A DNA stretch of 64,000 nucleotides, from assembly GCF_029873635.1 (NCBI RefSeq), contig NC_080418.1, forward strand, positions 14,053,562 through 14,117,561, given 5' to 3'. This document shows positions 32,718 to 44,399 of the stretch, piece by piece. The stretch is from Malania oleifera (Eukaryota; Streptophyta; Magnoliopsida; Santalales; Ximeniaceae). The translations under genes were made by a program, and so were the position numbers. Below the pieces are notes generated by a model, which was not told the origin of the DNA, searched no databases, and saw only the letters and a list, made by a program, of their open reading frames with translations. Each line of letters opens with the position of its first letter. Position 1 is the stretch's first letter.

Positions 32718-34629
32718 TCTCTCTCTCTAGAAAACGGCCCTCTCACCTTCTCTCTAGGTTTTTGGTCCCGTTTCTCCTTGGTTCAACGATCGGAAGCTAC
32801 CACAAGACTTTTGGGAAGATTCTCTGCAACATAGGCAGAGCAGAATTTCAATTTGAGAAGTTTGGGAAACAACCCAAAACCAGATTAAGTGAGATATTTT
32901 AGGATTTTATTATTATTTTGAAATATATGGAACCTAAGAAGTATTAAATGAGTTTTTTTTTTTAGGTTTGAGTGAGTTGGGAATTTCAGATTTTAGGGTC
33001 TCATTTTTGTTCGATTTTAGGCTGAATTCCGAGGAGCGAGTAAGGGAAAATACTTTATAACATATTTTTATTAATTTTAAATTGGTAAATTTTTGGGTAT
33101 AAAATTCTACATATTTAGATATAATTTTCTGAATAGAGCAAGTATTGAAAATATTGTTTTTGATTATATATTATATTGGGAAAAACCGTGTGGCATGAAA
33201 ATAACTTTGATGATTAAATGGTTGCGAGTATTGCGAAATTATGATTTATTGTGTGATTCTAAATACTGTTTGGGCTGCGAATTCTGCTTGGTTGAAAATA
33301 CTGGTTGGTTGTGGATATTATTTGACTGTGTGTACTGTGGTAGATGCGTGATGTGCTTAAAGAGTTGGTGTTGTTATTGATTTGTGTTGTGGTTCATGTA
33401 AATTGTGATATAGCGTTGGTAGTGGTATGAGGAGGTTGTTATATCATACCTAATATAACCGTCATATAATGTTGGTAGTGGTATGAGGAGGTCATTATAT
33501 GGGCGTTTATATTAGGGGGGTAAAACATTGGCAGTGGTATGAGGAGTTTTTTTTTTTTTTTTTTACCTATTTACCTTGAACAGTGTGGTATGTGTTGTAA
33601 TCTATGTGATGATTAGTCTTGTGTGGACCATGTAACTTGTGTGGTTGATAGTTCTGTGTGGACCAGTCCTGCGTGGATGTGTATGTTGTATGTATGATAG
33701 TCCTGTGTGGACCAGTCCTATGTGGACATTAGTTTAATATGGATTAGAGTCCTGTGTGGACGTTGTATTCTATGTATTATATGAACCCTGTGTGGGTGTG
33801 AATGAAAATTGTACGAATTATCCTGTGTGTGGAACTCTATGAAATGAAGGCATTGGATATATGTAACTTTAATTACATAAGTATTTATGGTAAAGTTGAA
33901 CTCTCTACCTGAGGGCTTGCTGAGGAAGGCGAGTGCTCTGGTAATTATTTGTGGATACCAGGGTAGAAGGAAGCCACTTGTATGGGAGGGTGACCTTCCC
34001 TATTCTCAGAGACTTTACCTAAATGCATAACCCGAGGGCTTACTGAGAAAGGTGAGTGCCTTAGGGTTAACACTAGAGTAGAGGGAATCTACTTGTATGA
34101 GCGGGTAGACTTCCTTATTCTCGGAAATTATTAATAAAATTAATTATGTATGTGCGTATGTGATTGGGTGACAGAGAAGTCGACAATGATGTTATTAAGG
34201 GTGCATTTTCTCTCAGCTACTATTGATTGTGAAATACGATTGTATGTGTATTTTGTAATTATATTAAACACTTCAGCCACATACTGTTGTAACTTATTTC
34301 TTCCTTACTGAGAGATATCTCACCCTGGCGAATATTTAATTTTTTTAGGTCTTCCAGGTGATCGAGCTTAGATAGCTCCAGGGCGGGATTAGTTTTTGTG
34401 AGAATGGATACAAGAACGATTACGTGTACATATTTATGTTAATACTTTGTCTTAGTTATGTAATATGGAGAATGTGGTTGTACTTTTTATGAGTTTGAAT
34501 ATGTATATATAGCACTCTGGTTTTTTGTTTGAGGTTATTTAAATAAATTCTGCTACGTGAATGATATTAGAGACGTATGATTGGTCTCATAACACTTTGG
34601 GCCCCACGTGGTGGGTCCAGGGCATTACA
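32285..34629 (+). mobile_element. Gy7 3' LTR (2,345 bp)
   Basis: Starts TGTAACGACCC and ends CCAGGGCATTACA, as in solo LTR A, with which it shares all internal blocks. U3 palindromes lie at 32385-32570, TATAAAT at 32578, a long CT tract at 32633-32712, TTGGTAGTGGTATGAGGA repeats (33410-33550), TCCTGTGTGGAC repeats (33610-33840), two ~115-bp repeats (33905-34125) and the conserved block at 34304-34325. The 5-bp duplication would be GATTA at 34630-34634. No left partner remains. Confidence 0.9.
32633..32728 (+). repeat. Long CT microsatellite in the Gy7 LTR
   Basis: About 80 bp of uninterrupted (CT)n followed by TTCCTCTCTCTCTCT, just downstream of the LTR TATA box. The matching tract in solo LTR A (6544-6562) is only about 18 bp, so this copy expanded after insertion. 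The long frame that reads serine-leucine here is an artefact. Confidence 0.92.
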
Positions 34630-36123
34630 GATTATGCCTGGATGAAGTTTAATTATTCAATTAGGTTTCACTCATCCTTTCAAAAGCATTTTAACATTAA
34701 TTTTATCATAATCATCTTTAGCACGAGGTTTTATTTTGGAAAAATTCCTGTTGAAATTTTGGCAGTGTGCCATCTGTAAATTGGACATTTTCTCATAAAA
34801 CCTATGTCTAATAGATTCAATCAAGCAATTTATAATTCTGTTCAAGGCACACGAGAACCTAAAACCACTACCAGCGTACAATACATATCAACTGCATCCA
34901 CCATGTAGGAGGTTTTCAACACAAGCATGCAATCCAGTAGTATAATCAACTCAAGACATTCAATATGGCTCAATAGTAGTTCGTGCTAAGAAAATACATA
35001 AACTATCCATCAAAGAAATTTTAACCATTATTAAATCATGGATAGTATACTACAATGCTTATTTCATAAAGGCATATGAGCATAAAAGGTATGATATCAA
35101 GAGAGCATTTCAATTTAACCATAAAAGATAAATGCTCCCCCTGAGTTATGCACTCAACTCATTTTATGTCTTTCTTTCATATTCAAGTTCAATAACCAAG
35201 AGTTACAATATTTTCAATGATTTTAACTTGGCTTTGAGTTCTTATTCTTATTGGACCAAAAAGTCACAATGAATATTTTTTTGAGAATTCTAAGCCTATA
35301 TTTGCCTCTTTTCTTATGATTTACAATACATGAAAGGTCTAAGTTCAAATGACTTGTCTTTCTTATCATTCATGCATAGGTTTCTCAGTTAGTTGAAACC
35401 TATAGCAATCATATTAGCCATTTTACTTGATTCACGAAGATGAAGCTCTAAATTATTTGATTTAAAGTTTGAGAGTTGGTGAAGATCATTTAAATACTCT
35501 TAACAATTAAATTATTTTTGAGTTCAGAAGAGTATTTATTATAAGTGAGCATGATTCAAAATATTTTCATGGAAGTGGATATGTCCAAACAGAATAGTCA
35601 AAGAGCACTCAATAAATATTAGTCATTTATGATCCATAGTGCTATAAGCTTAGAGTGATGACTAAACTTTGATCCAAGCTTTGACTAATGAGATTAGGGT
35701 TAAAAATATAGAATAGGATGGATCCCTAAGGCTTATTTCCGTGAAATTGACAATAGTTGCTTAACTTAATATGTTTTATCTTTAAGCATAAGTTAAGCAA
35801 TTTGACTTATTTACCAAGCAAATAATGCTTTGTCCATTTGGAAGTGGATTTCATTCAATTATGTTATAGCCAATGTTTTCATATTTTATCCAATCATTAT
35901 GATATTTCTTCATTAAGTGATTAGATTGGATATCTTACTTGACTTTTCGTATTGGCTTAATTATCTAGGATTCGTAGTATTCAATATAGTGTATAGTGAA
36001 TATATCTACTAAGAATTTTCATTTTAAACACCAACCACTTCCCAAGCCTATAGTCAACACTATCAACCCCTAAATCTAATCCTAGGGTCTAAGGAGAAAA
36101 TTAATTGATTTGATAATTTTAAT
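34630..36123 (-). mobile_element. Si1 non-coding internal region (Sirevirus-like), no pol
   Basis: Lies downstream of the Si1 gag on the minus strand. No integrase, RT or RNase H text is visible in any frame. The minus-strand motif CTCAGGGGGAGC (plus 35134-35145) equals the TTCAGGGGGAGCA that follows the pol stop in Si2 (61516), so this is the Sirevirus 3' non-coding region with pol removed. It is cut on the left by the Gy7 LTR. Its own 3' LTR is absent. Confidence 0.7.
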
Positions 36124-37197
36124 TTAAATCCATTTTTCCTTAGGTCCTATGGGGTTCACTTTGTTGACTATCCATTTCATTTCTTTTCCTAAGCCTCTGG
36201 TACTTCTGGATGGACAAATGGATAAAGTGTGCCTTTTAATTTTATGACAAAAGCAAATTTTAAATGTTCGTGAAGAGCCATGCTTACTAATCTTGTGTTT
36301 GTGAGATGAGGAATGAAAATTTGTATGGGATTTAATAAATGAAATTGAACCCTTTTTGAAAATATTTTTCTTTTTAAGTCCTAAGGGTTTATCATCTCCC
36401 ATTTCTCCCTCCTGGCAGATTATTTTCAATATTTTCTTCATCTTTTTCTCCTCTAAGGTGGCATGATAATCTTTTAATTTATCTAATTGTTTAGCCAACC
36501 TTCTATTTTCATTTTTCAAAAATATTTTCTTTTTATGCATCCTAACAATGAACTTATGAGAACTAATGGATTCCTTATGCGATTTCTCATAAGATGTCAT
36601 GCTTTCAATATCATATGCACATGATTCACTATATGATATGTCACAATATATGTTGTCAGAATCATTGCATGCAACATCAGCAGTATTATCACAACGTTCA
36701 ACAGATGATTCAACACATGGTATTTTGCAGCAATCAACACAAGAATCATCAACTGCATCACAAACAGAAATAGGAGGTGAATCATATACCTCTTCATTGA
36801 TTGGCATTATTAATGCATGATTTACCTCCTCTAGACCATTTGAGTTTAAATCCTTCAAAATGATGGTCTCCTTTTCTTTTGCTTTTTCGTATTTCCTATC
36901 GAGCTCCTCCAAAATGTCCCTTGCACTAGAACATGTCATAAACTCAAGTAGAATATTAGAATCTAAAGCACAGTATAATAAGTCCAAGGCATACGAATTC
37001 ACTTGCATTAACCTAATATTATTTTCATCCAAGGGCATATGAATTCCATTAAAAATCACCCGCCAGGCCATCCAATCCATTGATTTTATAAAAAAGCTCA
37101 TTCTAATTTTCCATACGGTGCAATCAACACCACAAAATAATGGAGGACTAGAAGGTGATTGTCCCTCTTCGAATGGAGACACACCAATAAAAGCTAT
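36124..37197 (-). pseudogene. Si1 gag (Sirevirus-like copia), internally deleted
   Basis: The minus-strand frame is open for over 350 codons to the stop at 36124. Alignment with Si2 places the start at 37197-37195, where ATA replaces ATG. The first open codon after that which could be mistaken for a start is GTG, so translation is doubtful. N-terminal text matches Si2 gag (SPFEEGQSPSSPPLFCGVD, ALDLLYCALD, MTCSSARDILEEL). The middle capsid-like part is missing after about residue 115. A serine- and acid-rich stretch, a coiled-coil-like lysine/glutamate segment and a damaged knuckle (CFCHKIKRHTLSIC) follow. The C-terminus (IGPKEKWI) matches the end of Si2 gag. Its unbroken frame is unusual here. 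Confidence 0.82.
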
Positions 37198-37236
37198 CTC
37201 GATCTTTTAGAAAAAACGTTTAAGTCAATACTACAA

Positions 37237-37250
37237 GGCTCTGATACCAA
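37237..37250 (-). promoter_or_regulatory. Si1 primer-binding site
   Basis: Minus strand TTGGTATCAGAGCC lies one base past the LTR end, complementary to the initiator tRNA-Met 3' end. Confidence 0.88.
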
Positions 37251-37251
37251 T

Positions 37252-39303
37252 TGTTACCTTTGGTGTATTCCCAAAAAGGGGGGTGAATTGGGTATTTAAA
37301 ATTCTGTAGGTTGATTTCAATTTCACAAGCAATAATACACAACCTAGGGTCTGTAGATGGAATCCCAATTGCACAAATAAATAAAATATGCAAAAATTAA
37401 ATTACGCGCAACATTCATAATATAACATACATGTGCTGGAATATAAATTGCGAATGTGTAAAGTGCACACACGATGTGTTATCGGGGTTCGGCCAACTGT
37501 GCCTACGTCCCCGCCTCTAGCTCACAAGTAAGAGGATTCCACTAATACTCACTTAACGGGTGGAGCGGCACCGTATACAACCAGGTCAATTAACAGGGCT
37601 GGCCTCAACCTACAACCGCACCTTACTAGGATAGTGTACCTAACTTTCCTAACTGGGTCTAAGCCAATCCAAGACTATTCAACATGGCTAGTCTCCCTCT
37701 TCAGGCCCATGCTTGGAATACAACGAATATAAAACTTTATGTACAAAGAAATACTTCTTATACAAGCAGATATATACCAATATAATCAACACACTACCGA
37801 ATGATAAGATATGATAAGCTCAGTGTAGTCTTAATGTTAACTCTCAAAGATTAATGCAAATATGACAATCAGTTCGTGAGAGTAAATGTAAAAAGATCTT
37901 TGTGTCAAAATAACAGCATCTATCACAATACAGCAACAAAGATCTCAAGTACACTTCAAATATCCTAAACAAATATTTTTCTCAAAATAAATCGCAAGAG
38001 ATATTTGAAATTGGTTTGTAAAATAGTATTTATCTTCAAGCACACTTCAAATTCCTTCAACAAATATTTTTCTCAAAATAAACCACACAAGATATTTGAA
38101 ATCGGTTTGAAAAATATTATTTCACAAAAAAAAAAAAAAAAAAAACGCAATATGAACTTTTGAGTATTGCAATGAATATGCAAAACTCAAAAGCTTTAAG
38201 AAGTTTTCCTATGGAAGGCTTATATACGATGCCCCCTAGAAAAACTAGAAGCTTACTCTAAAAAAAAAAAAAAAAAAAATCTCAAACAAAACAAGCAATT
38301 GAGAGTTTAAGCTTGGTGAGATGAACACAAGAGCACTCTTACTAAGTGGTATTTGCAATATGGATGAGTAAGAATGGGAGTATGAAGCTTGAATATGAGA
38401 AATAGGCTTTTTGAAATTCAGAGGATATTTGCTAATTATGTTTGCTAATCTCCCACTAATCTTTACAAATGAGGGGGTATATATAGAAACCCCTGAAATT
38501 ATAACCGTTCGGGACTTATATGTCATTTTTGTAAAAGTTTAAGTGAGGTTAATAATATTTAACAGCGTTTTAACCTCGGTAAATTTTGAGCAACCCGAGA
38601 AGGTCGGTCGACCATCTTGATGGTACAGTCAATTGTGGAGCTCAGTTTGGTCGACCCGGGACAATTTGAACTGAGTGTTCGGTCGACCATTTATAAGGCG
38701 ATTCTAAACCTCCACGGTTCGGTTGACCGTATTGGGTTCGGTTAACCAAACTTTACGAACTTCAGTCGACCATCATGAGAATGAACTGGTTTGGTCGGTC
38801 GACCAAAGCATTGAGGTTTCCCACATAAGGATTCAGTCGACTAGGGTGTTGCTTTATATTTCTGGTCGATCGACCGAAGGGTCAAAATATTAACTCGGTG
38901 GAGGTTCGGTTGACCGAAGGTGTCCCTATACATTAAAGTTCGGTCGATTGAACATGCCCTTTTAAAACATTTCGGTCCTATTCTTTTTATAATGTTGTCT
39001 CTATACATATAATGATTAATTTTAAAATAATAGGGCATATTTTTACGCAAACATTAGGGTCCTAAGGTCAGTCTAAGTCCTTGAAGCTTATCTACCCAAT
39101 CATGCATGTAATGCATTAATTATTACAGACCCGAATAACAACTTAATTAAATTACAGTGAATAAACATTCCGGGCCTTTGTCTTCTTTAAGTCCATGTGC
39201 ACCAAAATGAAACCTCTAATTGATCCTGCACACAAACTCATCAAACATTGAATAACACACTATTTCTCATTATCAAAACATGATATAGACTATAAGGTCA
39301 ACA
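37252..39303 (-). mobile_element. Si1 5' LTR (2,052 bp)
   Basis: On the minus strand it starts TGTTGACCTTATAG at 39303 and ends CCAAAGGTAACA at 37252, next to the primer-binding site. The U3 holds an array of CGGTCGACCG-like palindromes (plus 38605-38950). A TATATA box is at plus 38477-38484. Poly-A runs (plus 38127-38144, 38261-38279) and two copies of a ~110-bp segment ending AAATATTTTTCTCAAAATAA (plus 37970-38000 and 38060-38090) are also present. It abuts the Gy6 LTR at 39304, so Si1 probably inserted there. Confidence 0.85.
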
Positions 39304-40809
39304 TCATACAAACATCCATGAAACCAATAAATATGAGGGTCCAATCCGATAGGACGCACGGATACCCTACTCACAACCACTATTCACATGAATAATGCAG
39401 CAGAACATATTTCAACCTATTACATTCATTGATACAAGAGTACTAAGTCTGTCATAATACAAAACATCAACCCAAAGTATCCAACATAATCCAAAATGAC
39501 ATTCGGCTACAATTCAATACTCACAACAATACTTACAAAAACTAATAGAATACTACGCTCTAGAACCCTCTAGAACGCTAGGTCTGGCTACCTGAAGGAC
39601 CTGAAACAGATTTGTATGATTGGGGTGAGACACTTATCAGTAAGGGAGAATTAGGTTATATTAGTGTGTGGGCACATGAGTGTTATTCCAATAAGAAACA
39701 AAGTATTTCGTATTTCTAGTACTTTCACAAACAGGTCCAGTATATTTCATAATTATCGGTATAATCTGGTGAACCGACATGACATTATTGACCCATGGTA
39801 TTAAATAGACATTCCACAACCCTTGATATTATTCGGCAAACCGGCATGTCATTATTAACCCCACGGTATTGAACCGGAATTTTAGTAACCATAATCCAGC
39901 AAACCGGCATGTCATTATTGACCCACGGTATTGAACCGATATTCCAAAACCCTCGATATTATCCGACAAATCGGCATGTCAATGTTGACCCCATGGTATT
40001 GAACCAGCATTCCACAACCCTTGATATTATTCGGCAAATTGGCATGTCATTATTGACCCCATGGTATTGAACTAGCATTCCACAACCCTCGATATTATCC
40101 GACAAATCGACATGTCATTATTGACCCCACGGTATTGAACTGGTATTTTAGTAACCATAATTCGGCAAACCAACATGTCATTATTGACCAACGGTATTGA
40201 ACCGACACAAATCTAGTGTTTTCAGACTCTTCGACATAAATCGATAATTTACGACCATCGATATTAACTCGGCATCTCTTACGACCCCACGGTATTATTC
40301 CGAAATGTCTCGATCCCACGGAATCAAACCGGCATGTCATTATTGACCCCATGGTAATGAAACTGGCATGTCAGTAACCACCATTCCTGAAAACAGTTTG
40401 GAACTCCAGTTCCTATTCTCGAATACTGAAACATGACTCCAAACGACTCGAAACAGCCACACGGATTCCCAAATCCTTAACTTCAAGGTAAAAACCCGAA
40501 AATCCTCAAATCAAGATTCTACTTCATAGGACTTGTAGAGATTCACCCGCTGATCCATGGAGTAACGTTGGATAATTAATTCGAGCAACGAGCCACTTGA
40601 GATCTTAAAGAGAAAGAGAGAGTGAATTTGCGGTTTAGAGAGAGAGAGAGTTATATAATAAACATAACTTAGTCCTTAAGTAATCTAAAAATATCTCCTC
40701 CAAAATATTTATATATAAATATCTAAAAATATCTCCTCCAAGATATTTATATATAAATATTTAAAAATATCTCCTCCAAGACTTTTTTTTTTTTGTTCGA
40801 GTTACTACA
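39304..40809 (-). mobile_element. Gy6 3' LTR, end-truncated (1,506 bp)
   Basis: On the minus strand it starts TGTAGTAACTCG at 40809, after the polypurine tract, and aligns with the Gy6 5' LTR until 39304, where Si1 begins. The terminal ~100 bp are therefore missing. It contains GA tracts (40610-40650), a minisatellite of about 65-bp units (39770-40390) and the conserved hairpin block (plus 39623-39644). It is longer than the 5' copy in the aligned part because it has more minisatellite units. Confidence 0.88.
39770..40390 (-). repeat. Minisatellite in the Gy6 3' LTR
   Basis: Eight units of 53-70 bp, each with a GGCATGTCATTATTGACC core and an intervening GGTATTGAACCGG or CGATATTAT box (plus-strand cores near 39776, 39853, 39906, 39972, 40040, 40109, 40172 and 40331). 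The Gy6 5' LTR has six. Confidence 0.85.
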
Positions 40810-41058
40810 ATCTCCCCTCCTTACAAAATTTCGTCCTCAAAATTTGCTAACTGTTTCTATCACATCGTTTAAACTCTAACTGCTCTATCTCTAGGAAGAG
40901 CCGACGGCCACCCACATAGTAGCCCCATCCCAAATTTATTACCAGCCCTCACTTATGGCAGATAAATACTGTGGTTACACATAACGTCTCAAGAGATTAC
41001 AAATACAAGTTCTCCTGGAGACCAAACAAACCACTTACTTACCACTATACTTACCTGT
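40810..41058 (-). mobile_element. Gy6 3' leader, polypurine tract and pre-LTR hairpin
   Basis: The plus strand ATCTCCCCTCCTT (40810-40822) is the minus-strand tract AAGGAGGGGAGAT. The hairpin (plus 40827-40844) keeps an 8-bp stem with one G-T pair. The remainder up to the chromodomain stop is non-coding. Confidence 0.8.
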
Positions 41059-42488
41059 CTAACTCTGAGCATCTATGAATAACTTAGGATACTTCAGACG
41101 TATCTCTGACTCTAACTCCCATGAAGCTTCCTTGACTACATGATTACGCCAAAGTACTTTCACAAACAGAATCTTCTTAGTACGTAGCTCTCGTTCCTTA
41201 TGGTCTAAAATCTGAACCGGTATTTCATCATATGTTAATGTGTCCCCGAGCTCCAAGGACTTGTAGTTGATCACATGCGAAGGATCAGGAACATACCTCC
41301 TAAGCATGGACACGTGGAACACATCATGAATCCTAGACAGTGTTGGGGGGAATGCTATCCTATATGCCACTGGACTGACTCTCTCCAGAATCTTGAATCA
41401 CCCGACGTATCTAGGGTTCAGCTTACCCTTCCTACCAAATCTCATCACCCCCTTCATCCCTCATTAATATCTTACCCCCTACCTCAAACTCCAACTCCTG
41501 ACGGAGAACATCTGCATAACTCTTCTGCCGACTTTGGGTTGTTATAATTCTATCCCTGATCAATTTAATCTTCTCAGAAGTCTGCTACATGAGTTTGGGT
41601 CCCAACATTTGTCATTCACCGAACTCATCCTAGTACATAGGAGATCGACACCTTCGACCATATAATGCCTCGAATGGTGCCATCTTGATACTAGCTTGGA
41701 AGCTACTGTTGTAGGCAAACTCCACCAATGGTAGAAATCGTATCCAACTACCACCGAAGTCCAACACACAAGACCATAACATATCCTCCAAGATTTGAAT
41801 CGTCCTTTTTGATTGTCCATCAGTCTAAGGGTGAAATGTCATACTGAAGGTAAGCTTAGTCCCTAGTGCTTCTTGCAAACTTTCCCAAAATCGAGAAGTG
41901 AATCTTGGATCTCAATCTGAAACAATGGACACCAGTACTCCGTGCATTCTAACTATCTCCTGAACGTATAGCTCTGCCAGCCTATTCAAGGAGTAGTTAA
42001 ACTTCATCGACACAAAGTGAGCAGTCTTAGTCAACCTGTCAACAATCACCCAGATCGCATTCTGCCCGTGAAGTGCTAGTGGCAACCCTGTAACAAAGTC
42101 CATGGAGATATGCTCTAATTTCCACTCAGGAATACTCAATGGATGCAACGGACCTGCCAGCCTCTGATGCTCAGCCTTCACCTGCTAACACGTCAGACAT
42201 TTCTCCATAAATCGAGCAATCTCCCTTTTTATGCCACTCCGCCAAAAGGATTCGCGCAGATCCGGATACATCTTCGTACTACCCAGATGTACCGTATACA
42301 AAGAATGATGTGCCTCCTATAGAATCGTCCTCTTTATTTCCTCATCATTTGGAACACACAACCTGGTGCTAAACCTCAACACACCATCATTAGAGATGTT
42401 AAATTCTGTAGCCAACCCCTTCATTGGCCTGCGCGACTTTGATTCACTCAAACAATGTCGGCTGGATCACCAAGCTAGCAATGAATGC
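41059..42488 (-). pseudogene. Gy6 H2C2 region, integrase and chromodomain
   Basis: Minus strand. H2C2 region about 42300-42180. Integrase core 42181-41560 with [29 protein letters not shown] and the VEFAYN segment. GPY/F-like region near 41450-41370. Chromodomain 41370-41059 ending KLFIDAQS (VKVLWRNHVVKEASWE). Breaks include a TGA at the SD-DPRFTS site (41912-41914; other copies have an arginine CGA there), TAG or TAA at several glutamine and tryptophan positions, and frame changes near 41460 and 41560. Confidence 0.9.
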
Positions 42489-43950
42489 CTAGTGACTACC
42501 ACCCACCAATTCTACACCGAGACTTTCCAAATCCATTTTGATATGATGTTGATCTACCACCGTAGATACTGAAGCATGCTCTGACTTCCGACTCAATGCA
42601 TCAACTACCACATCAGCCTTTCCTGGGTGATAACTGATGATGCAATCGTAGTCCTTGATCAGCTCAAGCCACCTCCTCTGCCTCATATTCAACTCCTCCT
42701 ACGTGAAAAAGTATTTGAGGCTCTTATGGTCTGTGAAGATCTCACACTTTTCACCGTACAGGTAGTGTCTCCAGATCTTCAATGCATACACCACTGCCGC
42801 CAACTCCAGATCATGTGTACGATTATTCTTCTCGTACTCCTTAAGTTGCCGAGAAGCATAAACAATCACTTTCCCCTGTTGCATCAACACACATCCCAAA
42901 CCCTTCAGAGATGTGTCGTCATATAATACAAAACCACCATCCCTAGATGGTATGGTCAAAACCGAAGTAGTGACCAGTCGGTGTTTCAACTCCTAGAAGC
43001 TCTGCTCGCACTCATTGGTCCAGTCAAATTTCACATCCTTCCTCGTTAATCGTGTCAGAGGGCCAGATAACTTAGAGAATCCCTCCACGAATAGACGATA
43101 ATACCTTGCCAATCCTAGGAAACTTTGAACTTCCTACACGCTCTTCAATTTCACCCAGTCAACCATTGCTTCAATCTTACCTGGATCAACTGAGATACCG
43201 CCCCTCGACACGACATGGCCCAGAAATGTAACCTGTTCCAACCAGAACTCGCATTTCTTCAGCTTAGCATACAACTTCCTTTCCCGCAGTACCTGAAGCA
43301 CCAACCTCAGATGATTTTCACGCTCTACCAGACTCCTAGAGTATACCAGAATATCGTCAATAAACACCACCACGAATTGGTCCAGGTATTCATGGAAAAC
43401 CCTATTCATTAGGTCCATAAATACCGCCAGAGCGTTAGTCAACCTGAATGGCATGACTAGAAACTCGTAGTGGCCATATCTGGTTCGAAAAGCAGTCTTT
43501 ACCACATCCTCAGACTTAACCTTCACCTGATGATACCCTGACCGTAAATCGATCTTAGAGAAGACCTACTATACGAGGCAACGAGTATCTGTTCTTCACT
43601 GTTACCTTATTAATCTCACGGTAGTCAATGCACATCCTCATTGACTCGTATTTCTTTTTCACGAACACTGGAGCTCCCCAAAGCGAAACATTGGGTCTGA
43701 TAAAGCCTTTATCCAGTAGTTTCTGCAACTGCTCCTTCAACTCTTTAAGTTTTGTCAGAGCCATCCGGTATGGAGGTTTAGAAATTGATACCTTTCTTGG
43801 CAGCAATTCAATAGCGAACTCCACCTCACAATCAGGAGGTAAACCGGGTAAGTCTTTTGGGAATTCATTAACCACTCGAATATCCTCAAGCTTTAATTCA
43901 TCCCACGATGGCTCCTTTACACATGCTAGGTACCCTTGACACCCATCCAA
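42489..43950 (-). pseudogene. Gy6 reverse transcriptase and RNase H
   Basis: RT begins near 43950 ([14 protein letters not shown]) with [22 protein letters not shown] and [14 protein letters not shown] frameshift at about 43555 is followed by [17 protein letters not shown], the intact catalytic FIDD (about 43370) and [14 protein letters not shown]. RNase H spans about 42989-42489 ([55 protein letters not shown]). Stops occur at about 43134, 42995 and 42697 at positions that are glutamine in sister copies. Confidence 0.92.
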
Positions 43951-43965
43951 GAGTAACCTTTTTGC

Positions 43966-44382
43966 CTATATTGCCGATAGAATCTGTGGTGCCGAGTGCA
44001 CACATGATCCCAGGAACTTATACTCCTGTCCATCCGGAGGTCTGAACACTACCTCTTTCCAGTTACAGTCGATGACAGCAAAATTGGAGGATAACCAGTC
44101 TATCCCTAGAATAACATCAAACTCGTACATGTTGAATACCACTAGATTCACCGGTAGCATCCTTTCCTGAATTTCTATAGGATAATCCCCGAACTTCTTC
44201 CTATAAATCACCATACTCCCTGATGGTACCACCACGGACAATTCCACATCCATCACTTGGGTTTCAACTCCACACAATTTCACAACATTTGCAGATATAA
44301 AGGAGTGGGTTGCTTTCGAATCAAATAAGACAACGACTTTATTCGAAAGCAATAACATGGTACCTGTCACCATGTTGCCCAT
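43966..44382 (-). pseudogene. Gy6 aspartic protease, active site altered
   Basis: Open minus-strand stretch of 138 residues. The active-site loop reads FDSKATHSF rather than FDSGATHSF, so the conserved glycine is lysine (two G-to-A changes would do this). The second conserved segment ILGIDWL (about 44110-44090) is intact. The family cleaves the gag-pol precursor. This copy is probably inactive. It ends in a stop 16 bp before the RT segment. Confidence 0.88.
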
Positions 44383-44399
44383 GTTCTCTGCATCGGCAG

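Noticed and set aside
32513..32902. A 129-codon frame rich in Ser-Leu
   Set aside because: Translation of the (CT)n tract in the Gy7 LTR.
36599..36820. Plus-strand frame opposite Si1 gag
   Set aside because: Antisense shadow of the gag coding sequence.
39770..40390. Regularly spaced repeats resembling a CRISPR array
   Set aside because: Units are degenerate, spacers are themselves repeated, and the array lies in a plant LTR present in two copies; it is a minisatellite.
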